A DNA stretch of 15,248 bases from Bacillota bacterium (GTDB taxonomy: Bacteria; Bacillota; Sulfobacillia; JAJZYS01; JAJYTV01), in the NCBI GenBank assembly GCA_021786135.1, contig JAJYNV010000364.1, positions 1 to 15,248 on the forward strand. The letters run 5' to 3'. The notes beneath the pieces are model-generated. The model ran no database searches. It was not told the origin of the DNA and was given only the letters and a program-made list of their open reading frames with translations. Below are positions 7,045 to 13,706 of this stretch, piece after piece; within the stretch, counting starts at the first letter, position 1, and each line of letters begins with the position of its first letter. The position numbers and the translations under genes were made by a program.

Positions 7045-7067
7045 ACGGTGCCACATGCCGGCACCGT
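7045..7067. repeat. Inverted repeat ACGGTGCC-acatgcc-GGCACCGT
   Basis: A perfect 8-bp stem with a 7-base loop and no U-tract after it. It sits in the leader region of the redox cluster, so it could be an operator or an RNA hairpin. No known riboswitch class is recognisable around it. Confidence 0.4.
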
Positions 7068-7185
7068 GCGACATCCGACCACAGAAGCCAAGTGCGAGAC
7101 GGTGGGCACAAGGGCCATTAAGATCCGCTTCAGCACACTTTAAGGCCTGCGTGTCAGAATGCTGCGCGGGGGGAGTCGACACAGC

Positions 7186-7506
7186 ATGGAAGATATAGCA
7201 GGAGGACCTGCCGCGCACGGCACACGCACTGCTCCGCCTGAAATGTCCCGGGAAGAGGCGACCGGCAGGGCGCGCACCATGAAGCGTGTCCTGTCGTGGG
7301 CGGCTGTGCTGACTTTCATACTGCTCTGGCAGGCTGCGGCGCGGCACTTGACTGGAGTCACGAGCCGGACAGGAGCGACTGCGCAGACGCCCACACAGCC
7401 CTCGGGAACCTCGGGCGGGGCAGGACCGAGCCAGTCCTCGGGCCAGGGATTCGACTTTGGCAGCAGCCAGAGCGTGCAGCCGTTCACGCAGTCCACGGTT
7501 TCGTAG
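7186..7506 (+). CDS. Small single-pass membrane protein with exported Ser/Thr/Gly-rich tail
   Basis: A 106-residue protein of no recognised family. Residues 1-34 are cytoplasmic and basic near the membrane (GRARTMKRV), residues 35-51 form one transmembrane helix, and residues 52-106 form a low-complexity tail rich in Ser, Thr, Gly and Gln. The tail carries TGAT at residues 62-65, eleven residues outside the membrane. This equals the core of the site that ApbE flavinylates in other proteins, but the preceding conserved Asp is absent. The ATG at 7186 has GGGGGAG 10 bases upstream; an internal ATG at 7279 would start just before the helix but has a poor site. The stop is one base before the apbE start, so the two are coupled. 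A role in the flavin/haem module is inferred from position only. Confidence 0.7.
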   Translation: MEDIAGGPAAHGTRTAPPEMSREEATGRARTMKRVLSWAAVLTFILLWQAAARHLTGVTSRTGATAQTPTQPSGTSGGAGPSQSSGQGFDFGSSQSVQPFTQSTVS

Positions 7507-7507
7507 G

Positions 7508-8425
7508 ATGGCGGCTGTTCCGGTGGTCTCCTCAACCTTCAGGGCAATGGGCACGACGGTCGAGGTGCAGACTTCGGCCACCGACTTGCCGGAAGCGGTC
7601 AGGATGGCACACAACCTCTTTCGCAACTGGGACGAGTCGTTGAGCCGATTTCGCCCGCAGAGCGAGCTTTCTGCGCTGAATCGAGCTGCTGGGCGCCCGT
7701 TCGCCGCAAGCGAGCTCCTCTTCGCGGTCGTCGCGCGGGCCCTCATGTGGGCTCGCATGACGGACGGTACCTTCGATCCCGCGCTGCTCCACCAGATCAA
7801 GCGGTTGGGATACGACCGGACGTTCAGCGAGATCGGGACCGATACCGAACTGCCGCAGCTCGCGTCAGACGTGTCTGCCGGTGGCGGCTGGCTCGAGGTC
7901 GAACTTGACCTCGAGCGCCAGGAAATCACCGTGCCGGCGGGCGTCGCCCTCGACCTCGGCGGCATCGCGAAGGGCATGGCTGTGGACGCTGCGCTCGCGG
8001 CCCTTCAGGCCTGCGGCATCACAACAGCGCTCGTGAACGCCGGTGGGGACCTCGCGGTGCGTGGTGCACCGCCTGACCACGACGCGTGGCCGATAGGCGT
8101 TGACGCATTGCGTGGCGAGACCATTCTGCTCCGGCGGGGCGCCATGGCGACGTCCGGCGTGCTGCGCAGGCGCTGGCGGCAGGGCGGCATCGACCGCCAC
8201 CACCTGCTTGAACCTGAGACCGGCTATCCTGCCCGGCGGGGACTGTCCACGGTGAGCGTCATCGCGGCGACCTGCGAGGAGGCCGATGTGGCGGCGACGA
8301 CCGCCTTCGTCCGCGGCGTCGGAAGCGGCGCACGGTTTCTCGCTTCACGCGGCCTGGCAGGGATTTTGGTCACGTCTTCGGGTGAAGTCGTCCGCGCGGG
8401 TGCGTGGCCGGAAAGGACTGGGTGA
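7508..8425 (+). CDS. apbE: FAD:protein FMN transferase (ApbE family)
   Basis: Transfers FMN from FAD to a threonine or serine of a target protein in a Mg-dependent reaction. Diagnostic motifs of this 305-residue protein are SRFRPQSELSALN (46-58), DGTFDP (86-91), DLGGIAKGMAVD (149-160), VNAGGDL (176-182), ATSG (214-217), HLLEPETG (232-239, where Glu replaces the more usual Asp before Pro) and the metal-site segment with Asp260 and Thr264. There is no visible signal peptide or lipobox, although many family members are exported lipoproteins, so this copy may act in the cytoplasm. The start ATG at 7508 follows the previous stop by one base and has no strong site of its own, suggesting translational coupling. 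Neighbours are a small anchored protein and a ferric-reductase-like protein. No FMN-binding-domain target gene is in the window. Confidence 0.93.
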   Translation: MAAVPVVSSTFRAMGTTVEVQTSATDLPEAVRMAHNLFRNWDESLSRFRPQSELSALNRAAGRPFAASELLFAVVARALMWARMTDGTFDPALLHQIKRLGYDRTFSEIGTDTELPQLASDVSAGGGWLEVELDLERQEITVPAGVALDLGGIAKGMAVDAALAALQACGITTALVNAGGDLAVRGAPPDHDAWPIGVDALRGETILLRRGAMATSGVLRRRWRQGGIDRHHLLEPETGYPARRGLSTVSVIAATCEEADVAATTAFVRGVGSGARFLASRGLAGILVTSSGEVVRAGAWPERTG

Positions 8426-8434
8426 GAACAGGAC

Positions 8435-9553
8435 GTGGAGTGGCAATGGCTGATCGCGCGCGCCTCCGGTTTCACCGCCTACGTGCTCGTGACGCTGGCG
8501 GTGGTGTTCGGACTTCTTCTCAGCCAACGCTGGCAGTCCCGGCGTGTCTGGCCCAGGATCATCAATGACCAGCTGCACCAGTACACGACCCTGCTTGCCG
8601 GTGTGTTCACGGCGATCCACGGCATCTCGGTCTGGATCGACCCTTTCACTTCCTTCACCCTGAAGGAAGTGCTCGTTCCCGGCGTCAGCCACTATCGGCC
8701 GATCTTCATGGCCTTTGGCATCGTCTCCGCATACCTCGGGCTGGCAGTCGTCATCACAGGCTGGCTGCGGCCGAAGATCGGCTATCCGTGGTGGCGCCGC
8801 CTGCATTACCTCACATTCGTCGTCTGGCTGTTCGCGACGCTCCATGGCCTTGGGAACGGCAGCGACACGCGCACGACCTGGGCTATCGCAATTTATGGCG
8901 TGAGTATTGCCGCTGTTGTCGGCCTGACCATCACGCGCCTGCTCAGGCCTGCCGGACGGCCCCGCGTCGCGCCCAGAACCGGCTGGGCTACGCTGGCGGC
9001 GGTTCTGGCGCTGGGCGTGGCCGGCTTCGCCGCGTTGGGCCCTTTGCGACCGGGATGGAACACGGTGGCAAACAGCGGGCACGGTTCAGGCGGTCGGGTC
9101 AGCGTTCCGGCCGAGACCGTCAGTCTCACAGCGCCTTATTCGGCCACGTTCACCGGCACGGTGACGGAGCAGGGGCCGAACGCGCAGGGCGTGGCCACGC
9201 TCGTCTTCCACTTGCAGCTGCAGGGTGGACCGTATGACGCCATGACGCTCGAACTGCAGGGACAGGGGCTCAGCGGCGGGGGCGTAACCCTGACGGGGAG
9301 CAGTGTGTCCTTCGGCACCACGAGCGACCCGACGATGTTTCGAGGTACTCTCGTCCAGCTGAACGGCGGCAACTTTGAAGCGGTCGTACGGGGCAGCAGC
9401 GGCACCTACACGTTGATTGGCCAGATATCTCTCGTCGGTCAGACCGGGGTCCAAGGGATCCTGCAGGTGGAGTCTGGCGCTGCCCGAGGCGGATTCGGGC
9501 AAGGAGGAGGTGACGACGGCGGCTTCGGCCAGGGAGGCGAGAGCGGGAACTGA
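8435..9553 (+). CDS. Ferric-reductase-like di-haem membrane protein with C-terminal exported domain
   Basis: A 372-residue membrane protein. About six helices (6-30, 47-66, 90-110, 122-142, 148-168, 183-203) form a ferric-reductase-like haem domain of the YedZ/MsrQ or NOX type. Histidine pairs His48/His62 and His124/His137 sit in two helices at the usual spacing to bind two b haems across the membrane. After the last helix comes an unfamiliar beta-rich domain (about 220-347), then a tail with GGFGQGG repeated twice (352-358 and 362-368). No FAD- or NADPH-binding domain is present, so electrons must come from a partner. GTG at 8435 is 9 bases after apbE; an AGGA lies too close to be ideal, so coupling is likely. 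It probably moves electrons across the membrane together with a flavinylated protein, but donor and acceptor are unknown. Confidence 0.8.
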   Translation: MEWQWLIARASGFTAYVLVTLAVVFGLLLSQRWQSRRVWPRIINDQLHQYTTLLAGVFTAIHGISVWIDPFTSFTLKEVLVPGVSHYRPIFMAFGIVSAYLGLAVVITGWLRPKIGYPWWRRLHYLTFVVWLFATLHGLGNGSDTRTTWAIAIYGVSIAAVVGLTITRLLRPAGRPRVAPRTGWATLAAVLALGVAGFAALGPLRPGWNTVANSGHGSGGRVSVPAETVSLTAPYSATFTGTVTEQGPNAQGVATLVFHLQLQGGPYDAMTLELQGQGLSGGGVTLTGSSVSFGTTSDPTMFRGTLVQLNGGNFEAVVRGSSGTYTLIGQISLVGQTGVQGILQVESGAARGGFGQGGGDDGGFGQGGESGN

Positions 9554-9598
9554 CATCGTGCAGCGCCCTCAATGCGCAGGAAGGAACGTTGATCCGGC

Positions 9599-9949
9599 GT
9601 GCCGAAAGCGCGAGACATGCTGAAGATGCTTGCCCGCACCGGGTTCGTCGCGGCGCTGCTGCTCGGCTTGGGCGCTCTGCTGAGGCTATATGTCGACCAA
9701 GGCCTTGTTCTGTGGCTCCACATCGCCTTTGGCCTTCTGTTCCTCGTGCCGGCATGGCTCCTTGCCAACCAGCCCGGTCCGAGACGCCGGATCACGCAGG
9801 CGGGAGCCGGACTTGGCACCGTCGCAGCTCTCTTGGCCGTCGGCCGGTTTCTCTTCTGGCCAGGGGTCTCGCCCTGGTGGCACGTCGTCATGATGGTGCT
9901 GTCCATGGGCTTCGTGGAGATGGGCAGTGCGAAGGCTCGCCACAGCTGA
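9599..9949 (+). CDS. Small four-helix membrane protein, unknown function
   Basis: A 116-residue integral membrane protein with four predicted helices (about 12-31, 36-55, 67-86, 93-108). Histidines His41 (WLHIAFG) and His95 (WWHVVMM) lie near the starts of helices 2 and 4. That layout would allow haem binding as in small b-type cytochromes, but this is speculative and I recognise no named family. It follows the ferric-reductase-like gene by 45 bases on the same strand, so it is probably part of the same redox cluster. The GTG at 9599 has AAGGA at a long 13-base spacing; an ATG at 9617 is an alternative with no better site. Confidence 0.7.
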   Translation: MPKARDMLKMLARTGFVAALLLGLGALLRLYVDQGLVLWLHIAFGLLFLVPAWLLANQPGPRRRITQAGAGLGTVAALLAVGRFLFWPGVSPWWHVVMMVLSMGFVEMGSAKARHS

Positions 9950-9993
9950 AAGTTTGACATTCCCGCCGCCCTGGCCCACGAGGAGGCGCCGGC

Positions 9994-11007
9994 ATGGCTC
10001 CCACCGCTTGTGAACCTGTGCTCGTGACGCGACGTCTGCCCCAGGAGGTGCTGGCGCGTATCGCAGGCGCATGCGACCTTGACCTCTGGCAAGGGACCGG
10101 TGCGATGCCGCGCGGCGAGCTTTTGCGTCACGCTGCGGGCAAGACAGGATTGGTAACGCTCCTGACCGATCGGATCGACGAGGAACTCCTGGCTGCCGCC
10201 GGCCCAGACCTGCGCATTGTGGCCAACTATGCGGTGGGCTACGACAACATCGACGTGGCAGCTTGCAGCGCTCGGGGGATTCTGGTGGCGAATACCCCGG
10301 ATGTCCTCACAGAGACGTCGGCCGACATGGCATGGGCGCTCATGTTGGCGGCGACGCGCCGGATCTGCGAAGGGGACCGCCTGGTACGCTCAGGCCAGCC
10401 GTGGTTCTGGGATCCGGGCATGCTGCTCGGCTGGGACCTGCACCACAAGGTGCTGGGGCTCGTCGGGTTCGGACGGATCGGCCAGGCGGTGGCCCGGCGT
10501 GCCCAGGGATTCGGCATGCGTGTCGTATACGCGAGTCGGCGTGCTGCTCCGGCCGAAATCGATAGGGCAGTGGGCGTGCAGCGCGTGCCCCTCGCCGATC
10601 TCCTGGCGGACGCCGACTTTGTTTCCCTTCACGTGCCGCTGACACCTGAGACGAGGCATCTGATCAGCGCCGACGAGCTTAGGCGGATGAAGCCGGGCGC
10701 CGTCCTCGTGAATACGTCACGCGGCGCGGTGGTGGACGAGGCGGCTCTGGCCGCGGCACTCGGCGCGGGGGAGATCTTCGCGGCGGGTCTTGACGTATAT
10801 GAGCGGGAGCCTGAGGTGCTGCCTGCCCTTCTCAGCCTGCCGAATGTGGTGCTTGCACCGCATCTGGGCAGTGCGAGCATCGAGACGCGCCTGGCGATGG
10901 GCATGATGGCCGCGGACAACCTGCTGGCGGCGCTTTCGGGCCGTCGGCCACCCACGCTCGTGAACCCTGAGGTCTGGGACGCCAGGTCGCACGCCGAACC
11001 CAGGTGA
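9994..11007 (+). CDS. D-isomer-specific 2-hydroxyacid dehydrogenase, glyoxylate/hydroxypyruvate reductase-like
   Basis: A cytoplasmic NAD(P)-dependent dehydrogenase of 337 residues, the usual family length. The NAD site GFGRIG is at 158-163. The catalytic triad is Arg243 (NTSRGAVVDE), Glu272 (YEREPEV) and His290 (APHLGSAS). The N-terminal substrate segment VANYAVGYDNID (76-87) and GILVANTPDVLTETSADMAWAL are typical of glyoxylate reductases (GyaR/GhrB group). It would reduce glyoxylate or hydroxypyruvate to glycolate or D-glycerate; other 2-oxo acids are possible. The ATG at 9994 has AGGAGG (9981-9986) 7 bases upstream. The gap of 44 bases to the preceding membrane protein allows co-transcription, but the function looks unrelated. 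It ends at a terminator shared with pepC. Confidence 0.92.
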   Translation: MAPTACEPVLVTRRLPQEVLARIAGACDLDLWQGTGAMPRGELLRHAAGKTGLVTLLTDRIDEELLAAAGPDLRIVANYAVGYDNIDVAACSARGILVANTPDVLTETSADMAWALMLAATRRICEGDRLVRSGQPWFWDPGMLLGWDLHHKVLGLVGFGRIGQAVARRAQGFGMRVVYASRRAAPAEIDRAVGVQRVPLADLLADADFVSLHVPLTPETRHLISADELRRMKPGAVLVNTSRGAVVDEAALAAALGAGEIFAAGLDVYEREPEVLPALLSLPNVVLAPHLGSASIETRLAMGMMAADNLLAALSGRRPPTLVNPEVWDARSHAEPR

Positions 11008-11011
11008 CATC

Positions 11012-11053
11012 GAGGGCAGGCTCGACGCCAATCGCCGCGTCATGCCTGCCCTC
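11012..11053. terminator. Bidirectional terminator between converging dehydrogenase and pepC
   Basis: A 10-bp perfect stem (11012-11021 with 11044-11053) has a nested GACG/CGTC stem inside its loop. It lies five bases after the dehydrogenase stop and just beyond the pepC stop. A pyrimidine tract (tctactctcc) follows on the plus strand. Confidence 0.7.
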
Positions 11054-11076
11054 TCTACTCTCCGCGTGGCCGAGTA

Positions 11077-12426
11077 TCAGAGCCCGCGCATCGGATCCCA
11101 GGCCGGAAGCACCTGCGGCGGCATCTCGAGCGCCGCCCTGAGTGCCGGCGAAAGGTAATCCTTGCGAACCACGACCTGATAGACATAGTCGGCGAACCAG
11201 CCGTCACTCATGGCGAAGTAGCCTTTCTGTCCGTGCTCCGTGCCCCAACTGTTCTCCACCTTCCAGCGCTCCGGCCTGCCTTCGGCGACGTTCACACCGG
11301 TGAAAACCATCTGGTGTCCCCCGGCGATCTCGCCGCAGTAGTCGAGCCGATCCGCCTTCGAGAGGCGAAGAGGCATGCCGAACACAGCTTCGAAATCGTA
11401 GAGGGCCGCGTCGAGCACGCCGGCCTCACGGTCCATCATCTGCACGACATCGCAGCCGAAGTAGACGCCTTCGCCATCCTTCAGCTGCGCGAGGGTCAGG
11501 GCGCGCATGGTCTCGACGTCGACGTTCAGGTAGGGGCGGGGCGGGCCGCCGCGCACATTGGGCATGTGTGCGACGAGATAGGTCTGCCCGAACGGCCTGT
11601 CAGGGACTGGAATGTTGACGACGTTCGCGTAGGCGTCGAAGTCGAAGGCGACGTAGCGCTCGAAGAACGTCTGCGGCGAGATGCCGCGGTCGGCATGGAA
11701 CTGATCGTCCTTGTCGCGGTATTCGAAGTCGAATAGGGCGGGCGGCATGCCGAGGAACACCGTCAGGATGCGATAGACGTCGCCGAGCATGCCCTCCTTG
11801 CGCGCGGCGAGGTCCGTCGTCGGAACCCCGCTTGCGTGCGCGGCGCGGAGTTCAAGACCGTGCGCACGGAGCTTGGCATCAAGAACCTGGTTCATGGCGT
11901 GGGAGTCGCTCGAGTGCAGGGTCTCGGGCATGGCGCTCTTGGGTACGATGCCGTACTTGAGGACAAGGTTCGCAAAGAGTTCCCACTCGCCGCCATCGCT
12001 GGCCGGCGAGGTGAAGATGTGGGTCACGAGGCGGCTCTGCTTCGCCTCTTCCAGGGTGTCGAGGACGTCATCGAGGAAACAGTTCGCCTTCTCGAGTTTC
12101 TCCCAGAAGGTCAGGTAGTTCTGCGAAAGCTCGAACTCCTCGAGGCTGAGACGCTTTGCCGCTGTGCGCCGCAGGGCGTTCAGCCCTGCGAACATCCAGC
12201 AGCGCCCGCTCTTCATCTGGTTGGTCACCGGCAGGCTGGGCAGTTCCTCGGAGAATGCGTGCCGCATGGCGCCGAGGATGTCCTGATCCTCGGCGACCTT
12301 GAGGATCCCGTTCTTGGCGACGGCGTTGCGCATGGTGCGAACATGACGGTCCTCCAGGACCTTCGCTGCCATGGCCGAGATCATCTCCGGTCGCAGGGCG
12401 TGCTCCTGATCGATGTCGATGCTCAT
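11077..12426 (-). CDS. pepC: Aminopeptidase C, bleomycin hydrolase family (C1B cysteine peptidase)
   Basis: A cytoplasmic papain-like aminopeptidase that removes N-terminal residues from peptides; homologues form barrel-shaped hexamers. The 449-residue length is normal for PepC. Visible active-site residues are Gln70 and Cys76 in NQMKSGRCWMFAGLN, His371 in GGHQMVFTGVN, and Asn392 in KVENSWG. The segment around the His differs from the more usual THAMV form. The C-terminus ends AWDPMRGL, like the self-processing C-terminal arm of the family. ATG at 12426 has AGGAGG (12433-12438) 6 bases upstream. An open frame reaching back to 12582 adds non-homologous sequence and is not used. It follows the sortase gene by 176 bases and probably has its own promoter there. 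Confidence 0.95.
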   Translation of the reverse strand: MSIDIDQEHALRPEMISAMAAKVLEDRHVRTMRNAVAKNGILKVAEDQDILGAMRHAFSEELPSLPVTNQMKSGRCWMFAGLNALRRTAAKRLSLEEFELSQNYLTFWEKLEKANCFLDDVLDTLEEAKQSRLVTHIFTSPASDGGEWELFANLVLKYGIVPKSAMPETLHSSDSHAMNQVLDAKLRAHGLELRAAHASGVPTTDLAARKEGMLGDVYRILTVFLGMPPALFDFEYRDKDDQFHADRGISPQTFFERYVAFDFDAYANVVNIPVPDRPFGQTYLVAHMPNVRGGPPRPYLNVDVETMRALTLAQLKDGEGVYFGCDVVQMMDREAGVLDAALYDFEAVFGMPLRLSKADRLDYCGEIAGGHQMVFTGVNVAEGRPERWKVENSWGTEHGQKGYFAMSDGWFADYVYQVVVRKDYLSPALRAALEMPPQVLPAWDPMRGL

Positions 12427-12602
12427 GCGATCCCTCCTGGCCTGTGCGCCGGCCGTGCGGTCGGAGCGGCTAGCCCGGACTTCGGCCCCCCGAACCGGAA
12501 CACCTCCCCCCAGATGCCTCGGGGAGACATGCCTGAGACTGCGCACGGACCTCTCCTGTCGGGCGATCTGGCGGTGCAGCATGGGCCAGCGGCGCGAGGA
12601 AC
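12427..12602 (-). other. Leader region between sortase gene and pepC
   Basis: 176 bases without a gene. Two weak hairpins are visible: TTCGG/CCGAA at 12481-12494 and CTCCCC/GGGGAG at 12504-12526. Neither has a U-tract. No clear promoter is seen, although pepC should need one or read-through from the sortase gene. Confidence 0.35.
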
Positions 12603-13706
12603 TCAGCCGGCGTTGACGCGCACCAGGTAGAGGACACCCTGGCGCACGGCGAGGGTGATCGCGTAGGGCTGGCTCCTGGCCCCGTCGTGTCCCAGGATGC
12701 GCGTCGTGGCCGATTCCACGGTCACCGCGATCGGCTGGCCGGATGCGCTCAGCTGGACGGCGATATCTAGAGGCGCTTGCGGCTCGACGGTCCAGGGACC
12801 GGAACCGGTGAGCCCTGTCACGACCGGAGATGGGGTAAAGCCGGCGAAGGGCTCCGGCGCGGGACTTGCCAATGCCTTCACGGCCGCGGCGAACATGCGA
12901 ATGCTCTGGGCCACCAGGCTCCAGCTGGCACCGCTCGCGGTGATGTGAAGGCTCGGGCCGCCGCTGAAAGTGGCGCTGCCCACGTCATAGCCGGTGTCGG
13001 AGAGCCAGAGCGGCTGCGCGGCGAGATCTGAGGGTAGGGCCGCCGCGAACTGGGGCACCGTGGCATGTAGGCTGGCAACACTGGCTGCGCGGGCCGGGGA
13101 CGCCGAGATCAGGGCTGCCTCGACGACGAACCGGTCCTGGGTGTAGTAGAGGGCATTCAGGGGATAGCAGGCGACGAGGTCGAGACTTGGCCATGTCGTG
13201 TTGGGCAGGGCGGTTCCCGCCGGCACCACCAGGGCCTGGCCGACCTTGTAGGTGAAGACGCCCAGCGCTGTGCCGGCGATGATGGTGTCGCCGGGCCGGA
13301 GGCGATCGATGTTGTGGAAGAAGGTGAGGTTGTGCGCCACGATGACGGACGTGCCCGACATCCCGGGCATCACGCTCTGAGGCTCGTGTCCGGGCGCCGA
13401 CGCCAGCAGCGCGTCGGACGTGCCCTGGAGAACGGTCGCGGCCACGTCGATCTTCGGGATGCGCAGGTAGGCGGCCACCTGACCCGTGCCGGGCTGTGGG
13501 CTTGCGGGCGGGGACGGCACCGCTGCCGACGCGGCACTGGCGTGCGGAAGCTGCCTTCGTGCACGCCAGGGGGCCGCGGCCTGGGCCAACTGCGCCTGAC
13601 GCCAGCTCGCGTAAAAGGGCATCAGCCCAGGCAGCGCCACCAGGGCTGCGCCGATCGTGATCAGCGCAGCCCCGAGCCAGCTTGTCCTACGCGTGAGCCC
13701 GCGCAT
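12603..13706 (-). CDS. Sortase transpeptidase with long C-terminal extension
   Basis: A membrane-anchored cysteine transpeptidase that would cut a sorting motif and attach the protein to the cell surface. One N-terminal helix (about 10-31) is followed by a Pro/Ala/Ser linker (50-75) and the sortase barrel (about 77-200). Catalytic residues are His125 in VAHNLTFFHNIDRLRPGD, Cys180 in LVACYP and Arg192 in TQDRFVV, the order seen in class D-like enzymes. Bacterial sortases usually end just after the Arg strand. Here about 165 more residues follow with no recognised domain; they look extracellular, rich in Ser, Ala and Thr. The ATG at 13706 lies inside the preceding gene, giving a 20-base overlap that implies translational coupling. 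That preceding gene encodes a protein with a sorting signal and is the likely substrate. Confidence 0.88.
   Translation of the reverse strand: MRGLTRRTSWLGAALITIGAALVALPGLMPFYASWRQAQLAQAAAPWRARRQLPHASAASAAVPSPPASPQPGTGQVAAYLRIPKIDVAATVLQGTSDALLASAPGHEPQSVMPGMSGTSVIVAHNLTFFHNIDRLRPGDTIIAGTALGVFTYKVGQALVVPAGTALPNTTWPSLDLVACYPLNALYYTQDRFVVEAALISASPARAASVASLHATVPQFAAALPSDLAAQPLWLSDTGYDVGSATFSGGPSLHITASGASWSLVAQSIRMFAAAVKALASPAPEPFAGFTPSPVVTGLTGSGPWTVEPQAPLDIAVQLSASGQPIAVTVESATTRILGHDGARSQPYAITLAVRQGVLYLVRVNAG

Larger units (their letters stand above)
6934..7185. other. Non-coding region with hairpins upstream of the redox cluster
   Basis: About 250 bases with no convincing gene on either strand. 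A short A+T-rich patch at 6931-6960 stands out from its surroundings and contains cttcaat (6928-6934) repeated in inverted form as attgaag (6957-6963). Two hairpins follow, at 7009-7023 and 7045-7067. A promoter for the downstream cluster should lie here, but I see no clear -35/-10 pair. Confidence 0.5.

Noticed and set aside
6934..7977. Long minus-strand open frame of 347 codons
   Set aside because: It is antisense to the small membrane protein and the first half of apbE, is rich in Arg/Ser/Pro as expected of a shadow frame in G+C-rich DNA, and has no recognisable domain.
9473..9484. SGAA in the ferric-reductase-like protein tail as a flavinylation site
   Set aside because: The final acceptor Thr/Ser is replaced by Ala, so FMN could not be attached there.
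9954..9959. TTGACA, a perfect -35 hexamer before the dehydrogenase gene
   Set aside because: There is no -10-like sequence 16-18 bases downstream, and the ribosome site begins there. It is likely chance.
12427..12582. 52-codon N-terminal extension of pepC
   Set aside because: The extension is Arg-rich and unlike the family. ATG at 12426 has AGGAGG at 6 bases and gives the normal length.
11836..12630. Plus-strand open frame of 264 codons
   Set aside because: It is antisense to pepC, which has full-length homology motifs and a strong ribosome site.
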